A DNA stretch of 64,000 nt from assembly GCF_008728515.1 (NCBI RefSeq), contig NC_044976.1:31519376-31583375 (forward strand), in the 5' to 3' direction. Under the pieces are notes generated by a model. That model was not told the DNA's origin and made no database searches. It worked only from the letters and a program-made list of their open reading frames with translations. This document shows, piece by piece, positions 57,298-64,000 of the stretch. The position numbers were made by a program, and so were the translations under genes. Every line of letters begins with the position of its first letter. The first letter of the stretch is position 1. This DNA is from Papio anubis (lineage: Eukaryota; Chordata; Mammalia; Primates; Cercopithecidae).

Positions 57298-58125
57298 GGG
57301 TGACATCAACTAACTTCCTTTTTTAAAGTATCACTCTGGATGATACGACATGGAGTATCATGTGAGATTGCCATGGAGAAGATGTGAAGGAGAGCTTGGA
57401 GGTAGAGACTGGGAGGCTTTTGCTCACCCTGATGGTTTTATCTAGATAGGCAGATATGTTAGCTCTTAAACTGAAAGCAGATGTTGTAGCAGAAGTCTGA
57501 TTCTGTCGTATTTTGAAGATTGAGCTGATAGGGATTTGGTTGATTCTTACCAAATGGATACTGCTTTCTTTACACTGCCACCCATATGTCATGCTCATTC
57601 CTGACTTTTTTCTTGCTATTCCCCTTCTCCTGCCCTGGCATGGCTTTTCTTATTTGTGCAAAGTCTATTCAGTCTGGATTTCAAGATTTTAACCAAGAGC
57701 CTTCCTTAACTATAGGTCTCTTCTGCAAAGACACCTATAGCTTTTCTAGTCCATACAACCTAATTTAACCCTCAATATTCTTTTCAAATATGTGATAAGA
57801 TGCTATACTTTATGGTGAAAACTGACAGGGTACCTGCTATCTCCACTGCATTAATGTTGTAATGGAAATCCTAGCTATCACAGTAGGGCAAGAAAAAGAA
57901 TTCGAGTGGATAAAGTAAAAATATAGGGAAAGAAGAAACAAATTGTCATTATTTGCAAATTACATAATTTATATACAAATATATTCTGATTAGATTTACA
58001 GTTAAATGATTAGAACTAATAAGAGTTTTACAAATTTCTGGCTACAAAGTCAATATGTAAAAACCAAATGTATTTCTATGTATTAGCAATAAAGAGTTAA
58101 AATGAAATTTTGAAAACTACACTGT

Positions 58126-58446
58126 GCCCAGGTGTGGTGGCTCACACCTGCAATCTCAGCTACTTGGGAGGCTGAAGTGGGAGCATCGCTTGAGGCCAGG
58201 GGATTGAGACCAGCCTGAGCAGTGTAACAGGACCCTGTCTCTAATGAATTTTTTTAAAGAACTTTAGCTAGGTGTGGTGGCCGACACCTGTAGTCCCAAC
58301 TACTTGGGTGGCTGAGGGGGGAGGATTGAGCGAGCCCAGGAATTAGAGGCTGCAGTAAGCTATGCTCACATCTCACATCATTGCACTCCAGCCTATATGG
58401 CAGAGTGAGACTCTGTCTCTTAGGAAACAAACAAACAAACAAAAAC
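58126..58446 (+). mobile_element. Alu element, old (AluJ-like)
   Basis: Diverged sense Alu with a (AAAC)n tail at 58427-58445. Confidence 0.85.
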
Positions 58447-58471
58447 CTATGCAATAAAAAGGATGAAGTAT

Positions 58472-58751
58472 AGCCTGGCGCAGTGGCTCATGCCTGTAAT
58501 CCCAGCACTTTGGGAGGCCAAGGCGGGTGGATCACGAGATCAGGAGATCAAGACCATCCTGGCTAATATGGTGAAACCCCATCTCTACTAAAAATACAAA
58601 AAATTAGCCGGGCATGGTGGCAGGTGCCTGTAGTCTCAGCTACTCAGGAGGCTGAGGCGGGAGAATGATGTGAACCCGGAAGGCAGAGTTTGCAGTGAGC
58701 TGAGACTGTGCCACTGTACTCCAACCTGGGCGACAGAGTGAGACTCCGTCT

Positions 58752-58810
<59 letters not shown>
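58472..58810 (+). mobile_element. Alu element with 56-A tail
   Basis: Full-length sense Alu. The A-run at 58753-58808 is 56 bases. Target duplication AATAAAAAGGATGAAGTAT is at 58453-58471, with the same sequence plus one A at 58811-58830. Confidence 0.95.
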
Positions 58811-60547
58811 AATAAAAAAGGATGAAGTATCCAGGAATATAACTAACAAAAGATGCACAAGACACTTATGGGGAAAATCATACAAATTTAAAGACATTTT
58901 AGAAGACCTAAATAAATGGAGAGATATACTATGTTTATGGTTTGGAAAACTCTGTATTATAGAAATGTTATTTCTTCCCAAATCAATCTATAGATTAAGT
59001 GTAATTTAAAAAAAATCCCAAAAATGTTTTAAAAGAGGTTTTATAAGTTAATTCTAAAATATATATGGAAATGCAAAAGACCAAGAATAGGCAGATCACC
59101 CCTAAAGAAGACAATGTGAGAATTGCCCTGATATCAAGCTCTACTAGTTAAGAAAGTTTGGCATTAGCACTGTCTTTGGGATAGACCCTGTTCTTGACCT
59201 CTAACTGTTAGCACTTCTTACCAGCTCTGCATTTAGTGATACCAAATTGGAAGCTTGCAACTGGTCATTGTGGGAGTATTTATACCATGGAAATCAGCAA
59301 ATACTACAAATCAGGGCTTTTTGTGTATGGGAAAGGAGTGGGAAGAGTTAGTTGCTAAACATTTACCACTTAACGGAACCAAACAGAGGTTCCCAAAATA
59401 GACCTACACATTTATGAACACTTGTTACATGACAGATGGGTTTATCAGGTCAGTAGGGAAGGACTGGACATCTCATTAAATAGTATGGGAAAACCAAGCA
59501 TCCACATAGAAAAATGAAACTAATCTCCCACCTCACAGCAACCCCCCCGCCAAGTTAAAGTAGACTAAATATTTAAGAGGAATAGACAAAAATACAAGAC
59601 TTTTAGAAGAAAATGTAGGAGAAAACAATGACTTTAAGAGTAGGAAAGGATATTTTAAACAAGACTGATAATTTTGACTGCATTAAAAGAAAAAATTTAT
59701 GTTCATTAAAGGCATAATAACAAGTCTTACCCTGAGAAAAAATATTTCTGTCACACATAACAAAAAGAGAATTTGCATCAAAAATATTTTAAAAATACCT
59801 GTAACTCAAAAGCAAAAGATAAAACAGAAAAATGGGCATCACACTTGAATTGAATTTTCTCTTTTGTGAAATCCTACATGTCCAATACACATTTAAAAAC
59901 TTCACTTTATTAATAATCAAGAAAATGCAAACTAAAGCTACAATAGGATAAAATTTCATACTCATGAAATTGGCAACAATTCTAGAGACTGACAATATCA
60001 AACACTGGGGAGGATATGGAACAATGGTAATGTTCATATGGAATGGGTAGGAGTAAAAAATGATTCAATTGCTTTAGAAAACAGTTTGGTATTTCACAGT
60101 AGAGTTGAACATACCCATACAGTACAGCCTAGCAATTATATTCTTATCTATACACCTATCTTAGACAAACTCTTGCACATATTCATAAGATGACATGATA
60201 ATGATGTTCATGGTGGAACTGCTTTTTAAAGCAAAAAACCAAAAAATTGGAAATGACCCAAATACCAATCAAAAGCAGACTGTAAAAGTACATTATGGCA
60301 TGTTAATTCAATGGAATACTATACAACAATGAAAATGACATACAATCTCAGGTGTCAACACAGACAAATCTCAGAAAGATAATGTTGAACAGAAGAAGCA
60401 AGACTCTGAATGAATACAATATAATTCCATTTATACAGAGTTCAAAACCAGTTAAAACTAAAAACGTATATTGCAAAAATAACAGTATATTGTTTAGGAA
60501 ATCACTCATATGTGGTAAAACTATAAAAGAAAAGCAAGGGAAAACTT

Positions 60548-61020
60548 TTTTGTTGTTGTTGTTTTTGAGATGGAGTCTTGCTCCGTGGCCCAGGCTGGAG
60601 TGCAGTGGTGCGATCTCTGCTCACTGCAAGCTCCGCCTCCCAGGTTCACGCCATTCTCCTGCCTCAGTCAGCCTCTTGAGTAGCTGGGACTACAGGCGCC
60701 TGCCACCATGCCCGGCACTTTTTTTTTTTTTTTTTTTTTTGTGAGATGGAGTCTCGCTTTGTCACCAGGCTGGAGTGCAGCGGCGCAATCTTGGCTCACT
60801 GTAACTTCCATCTCCCAGGTTCAAGTGATTACCCTGCCTCAGCGTCCTGCGTAGCTGGGACTACAGACACCCACCACTACGCCCAGCTAATTTTTGTATT
60901 TTTAGTAGAGATGGAATTTCACCACGTTGGCCAGGATGGTCTTGATCTGTTGACCTTGTGATCCACCGGGCTTGGCCTCCCAAAGTGTTGGGATTACAGG
61001 CGTGAGCCACCGCACTTGGT
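60548..61020 (-). mobile_element. Trimeric Alu (extra right monomer)
   Basis: Antisense. A right monomer occupies about 60548-60718. A 21-T run and a complete Alu dimer follow at about 60719-61018. The duplication 'gggaaaactt' occurs at 60538-60547 and 61021-61030, outside the whole block. Confidence 0.8.
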
Positions 61021-61299
61021 GGGAAAACTTATTACAATAGTAAGTGTGGTACATCTGGGCAGATGAAGAAGGTAGATGCAAACAGGGAGGAGCATATGGG
61101 TGTCTTCTAAAGTTCTGTTTCCTAACTTGGGTTATGGATAAATGTTGTTCACTTTTTTCTTCAAATACTACATATACATTATACATTATTCTGCATAATT
61201 ATACATTTCATGGTAAAGCAAATGAAAAATCATATCAAATATCTACTCTACGGAAAGGTACTGTGGATGTTAAAATGACTCAGATTCCATCTCCACTCT

Positions 61300-61830
61300 G
61301 CTAAAATTACTTTCACTGAGGTCAAAGACTTCAGTGTCACTAAAGGTAATAAACATTTTCAATTCTCATTTTCTTTGGTGCCTCAGCAGCATTCAACACT
61401 GCTGACCATTCTTCTCCTTGAAACAGTAAATTCCCTTGGCTTTCATGAAACCATATTCTCCTGACCATTCCTTCTCAGTCTCCTTCAAAGGCTTGTCTCC
61501 TACCACCTAACCATTAAATATTGGAGCTCCTTAAGATACATCCACAAAACCCCATTTTTTTCATATGCTGTTCTTTCTCTCTAGACACTCACATCTATGC
61601 CTATGGCTTCAATTACCATCCATACATCAAAGATTTAGATCTCCAGCTCAGACCTCTCCTCTGAGTGATGTATCCCATTATCTTGTCAACACCTCTACTT
61701 GGATATTTCAAAATATCTAAATTTTAACCTGTTAAAATTGAAACTCATGATTTCCCTGCAAAACACTTCTCCTAATATTCCTTCTCAGTGAATGGCGCTG
61801 CCAGTCATCTTTGACAATTTTACTTGATTA
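61300..61830 (+). mobile_element. L2 LINE, ORF2 3' part
   Basis: 'ttcaacactgctgaccattc', 'cagtctccttcaaaggcttg', 'atctccagctcagacctctc' and 'cctctacttggatatttcaa' match the L2 reverse-transcriptase-downstream region. Frame broken. Confidence 0.75.
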
Positions 61831-62259
61831 AAACAAATAGGCTTTTGTTTTTCCTTCTATAGAATAAAATAACTCACTTTCTTTTCTTCCTAGGAAAAGG
61901 TTGAAAATGAGGAAAATAATTTTGGTGATGACTGTAAATTGAAATAACATCTTTCAAAAAAAAAAAAAAAAACCCCCACATCATCTGGTAATTTAGTTTT
62001 CCTACACTGAGGTAGCTTAATAAAGTTAGTTCTTTTCCTTCTAATTAAGAGTTTTTCCAAAACATAACAGCAGTACTATCTAATTATTTTTCTCTCTTTC
62101 TTTTAATCCCTTTATGTATTTTCTTGTCTCTTCTTTCCACTTCACTTTTGCACACAATAGGATCTTAAATTGTTTCTGATTTTTATTTATTTCCTGTTTC
62201 TACGTTTTTCCTTATTTCCCTCATGGCCCACCTCTCTGTGACTGAATCAGAAGACTGTA

Positions 62260-62490
62260 CTTCAATCAACAAATATTTATCGAGCACTCTGGGATAGAGT
62301 GATGAGCAAGATAAGGTTCCTACTCTGATGTGTTTTATATCTGGAGTGGGGAGCAAACAATTACGAAGTAAATAGCATGAGCTCATTAAGGAGTTAAAAC
62401 TGAATGGTATGAAGAATATCAGGTGGCTACCTTAGATTGAGTGGTCAGGAAAGGCCTTTCTGAGGAGGTTATATTTAAATCTGAGACAAG
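62260..62490 (+). mobile_element. Ancient interspersed repeat (L2/L3-like)
   Basis: 'caacaaatatttatcgagca' and 'ggaaaggcctttctgaggag' follow the same old family as 13050 and 56240. Confidence 0.45.
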
Positions 62491-62796
62491 GAGACAGTCA
62501 TTGCATTACTTTGCATTAGTTGGTAATGAAGACCCTATGAGAGAAACAAACTTGGCATATTTAATGGCTGCACAGTAGACAAGAGCGAAAACCGTATAAA
62601 ATGAGATGAATGTACGAATTAGATGAGACAGGGCTTTGTTTACCCAGAGTAAGAAGTTCATTTATTTTAAAAAGTATTCTTTATAATATCTCTAGGATCT
62701 GCAGTGATGTCTTCCTTTTCATTCCTGATTTTGGTTATCTGTGTCTTTCTCTTTTCTCCTCAATCAGTCTTTATAAGGATTTATAGTCTTTCTGTT

Positions 62797-63100
62797 TTTC
62801 TTTTTTTTCTTTTTTTGGAGACAGAGTCTCGCTTTGTGTTGCCCAGGCTGGAGTGCAGTGGTGCAATCTTGGCTTGCTGCAACCTCCACCTCCTGGGTTC
62901 AAGCAATTCTTGTGCCTCAGCCTCCCAAGTAGCTGGGACTACAGGTATGCACCACCATGCCTGGCTAATTTTTGTATTTTTAGTAGAGACAGGGTTTCGC
63001 CATGTTGGCCAGGTAGATCTTGAACTCCTAGCCTCAAGTGAGCCACCTGCCTCAGTTTCCCAAAGTGCTGGGATTACAAGTGTGAACCACTGCACCTGGC
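62797..63100 (-). mobile_element. Alu element
   Basis: Antisense Alu inside the L1 relic, ending 'ccactgcacctggc'. AluS-like. Confidence 0.93.
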
Positions 63101-63501
63101 AGTAGTCTTATCAGTCTTTAAAAAGAATCACCTTTTGGCTTTGCATATCCTCTCTGTAAGTGTTTTCTATTTCATTAATTCCTGTACTTTTCTTATTATT
63201 TCTTTCCTTCTACTTTCTTCAGATTTAATTTGCTGTTTTTTCCCCTAACTTCTTGAGATAGACAAATTATTTACTGAAAAGTTTATATATAGTATTTTTC
63301 ATGATCAGTCAGGAATATTTTCTAATTTCTACTGTGATGGATTATATATGTGTACTGCTTAATTTCCAAATATTGGTATTTCCAGTCATCTTTTTCTTAT
63401 TGAATGCTAACAATACACTGTGGTCAGACAGCATAATTATGTGGGGTTTTAATCCTATGAAATTGTTGATACTAGCTCTGTGAAACAGTACAGAATCAAC
63501 T

Positions 63502-63799
63502 TTTTTTTTTTTTTTTTTGAGATGGAGTCTCGCTCTGTCGCCCAGGCTGGAGTGCAGTGGCGCCATCTCGGCTCACTGCAAGCTCTGCTTCCTGGGTTCA
63601 CACCATTCTCCTGCCTCAGCCTCCCGAGTAGCTGGGACTACAGGCGCCCGCCACCACGCCCAGCTAATTTTTTGTATTTTTAGTAGAGACGGGGTTTCAC
63701 CGTGTTAGCCAGGGTGGTCTCGATCTCTTGACCTCGTGATCCACCCGCCTCAGCCTCCCAAAGTGCTGGGATTACAGGCGTGAGCCACCGCGCCCGGCC
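63502..63799 (-). mobile_element. AluY element
   Basis: Antisense, little-diverged Alu with 'gtgagccaccgcgcccggcc' end. Flanks 'agaatcaactttt' and 'agagtcaactttt' are the duplication. Confidence 0.95.
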
Positions 63800-64000
63800 A
63801 GAGTCAACTTTTATAAATATTCCTTCAAGGTATGCTTGAAAATAATATATATTCTGCAGTTGTTAAGTACAGTGCTATATATATGTTCCTAGGTGAAATT
63901 TGACAATTGTGTTATTCAAATCTTACATGTTCTTACTGGGGCTTTTTGCCTGCTTTTTATATCAAATGCTGAGAGAAGAATGAAAATATAAAACACCTTG

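Larger units (their letters stand above)
56240..57430 (+). mobile_element. Ancient interspersed repeat with two nested insertions
   Basis: Begins 'cattcattcaacaatgcatt', continues 'gcagtgaacaaaacagacca' and 'aaaggccctgaggtgggaac', is interrupted at 56676 and 57004, and resumes 'atgatacgacatgg' to about 57430. It looks L2/L3-like; the formal family is uncertain. Confidence 0.55.
57790..61215 (+). mobile_element. Old L1, sense, 3' half, interrupted by Alus
   Basis: L1 ORF2-end and 3'UTR words run in order: 'ttgtaatggaaatcctagct', 'gctacaaagtcaatatgtaa', 'ccaggaatataactaac', 'tatggaaatgcaaaagacc' and 'ccaatacacatttaaaaac'. Alus at 58126, 58472 and 60548 split it, and about 200 bases near 59170-59375 do not fit L1. 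No intact ORF. Confidence 0.75.
29061..64000 (-). other. PHC2: PHC2 intron 1 (partial, at least 35 kb)
   Basis: No exon, tRNA or other gene is supported on either strand. The content is interspersed repeats, annotated separately. Repeat-poor stretches with nothing I can name include 30840-31120, 34700-35680, 35760-36640, 42560-43980, 44800-45600, 45700-46260, 46380-47900, 49220-50470 and 51270-53770. Assigning all of it to intron 1 is an inference from the absence of exons and from the known size of PHC2. Confidence 0.75.
62690..64000 (-). mobile_element. Old L1 ORF2 fragment, antisense, interrupted by two Alus
   Basis: 'gatctgcagtgatgtcttcc', 'ttcattcctgattttggtta', 'cttttggctttgcatatcct' and 'attctgcagttgttaagta' are reverse-complement L1 ORF2. 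The copy continues past the window. No intact ORF. Confidence 0.75.

Noticed and set aside
57790..64000. Possible active L1
   Set aside because: Both L1 relics are old, full of stops and indels, and split by Alus. No intact ORF1 or ORF2.
29061..64000. PHC2 non-coding first exon inside the window
   Set aside because: No CpG island or convincing promoter and donor combination was seen in this part, so the first exon is probably beyond 64000.

Overview
The window is nuclear DNA from a catarrhine primate, most likely an Old World monkey. It is dense in Alu, MIR, L2, MER and old L1 copies, and its only recognisable protein-coding gene is PHC2 (polyhomeotic homolog 2, a Polycomb PRC1 subunit), read on the minus strand. 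Three young Alus (about 12282-12590, 38391-38692 and 57004-57297) carry diagnostic bases of the Old World monkey AluYR lineage: 'CTCAAGCC' near the 5' end, 'ACTAGCCGGGCGAGGTGGCG' in the middle and 'GAGATCCGGCCACTGCACTC' in the right arm. The PHC2 residues also differ from human PHC2, as I remember it, at about ten positions, so this is not human.

Layout, following the minus-strand gene from high to low coordinates. 64000-29061 is the large first intron. It holds no supported exon and is made of Alus, fragments of old L1 elements in both orientations, L2, MIR, hAT and Tigger-type DNA transposon relics and a MaLR-type LTR piece, with islands of apparently unique DNA. 29060-8367 carries eight consecutive coding exons that splice together in frame. 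They encode residues 1 to about 518 of the long isoform: the Ser/Gly-rich N-terminus, the Gln-rich segment, and the Ala/Pro/Gln-rich middle. 8366-1 is the start of the next intron, and the following exons (HD1 region, FCS zinc finger, SAM domain) lie beyond coordinate 1. Inside that last intron, at about 3265-4170, is a strong CpG island with GC boxes, an NRF1-like palindrome and a good minus-strand splice donor at 3607/3608. It is well placed to be the internal promoter of the short PHC2 isoform, which keeps only the C-terminal zinc finger and SAM half.

No bacterial-type system, CRISPR array, tRNA, rRNA or second gene is seen. Most open reading frames are products of Alu, simple repeats or GC-rich DNA. 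The most interesting unexplained structure is in the introns. There is a roughly 160-bp inverted repeat around a 0.7-kb loop, next to a direct duplication (31129-33212). There is a near-perfect inverted duplication of about 65 bp whose copies lie 3.3 kb apart (35686/39022), and a roughly 210-bp direct duplication (13988/15552). A compact X-box/CCAAT/octamer cluster sits at 46301-46359, and a repeat-free homeodomain-site-rich block at about 49860-50115. There is also a trimeric Alu, a 43-nt poly-C tract, and a young Alu whose indels look like sequencing or assembly error.
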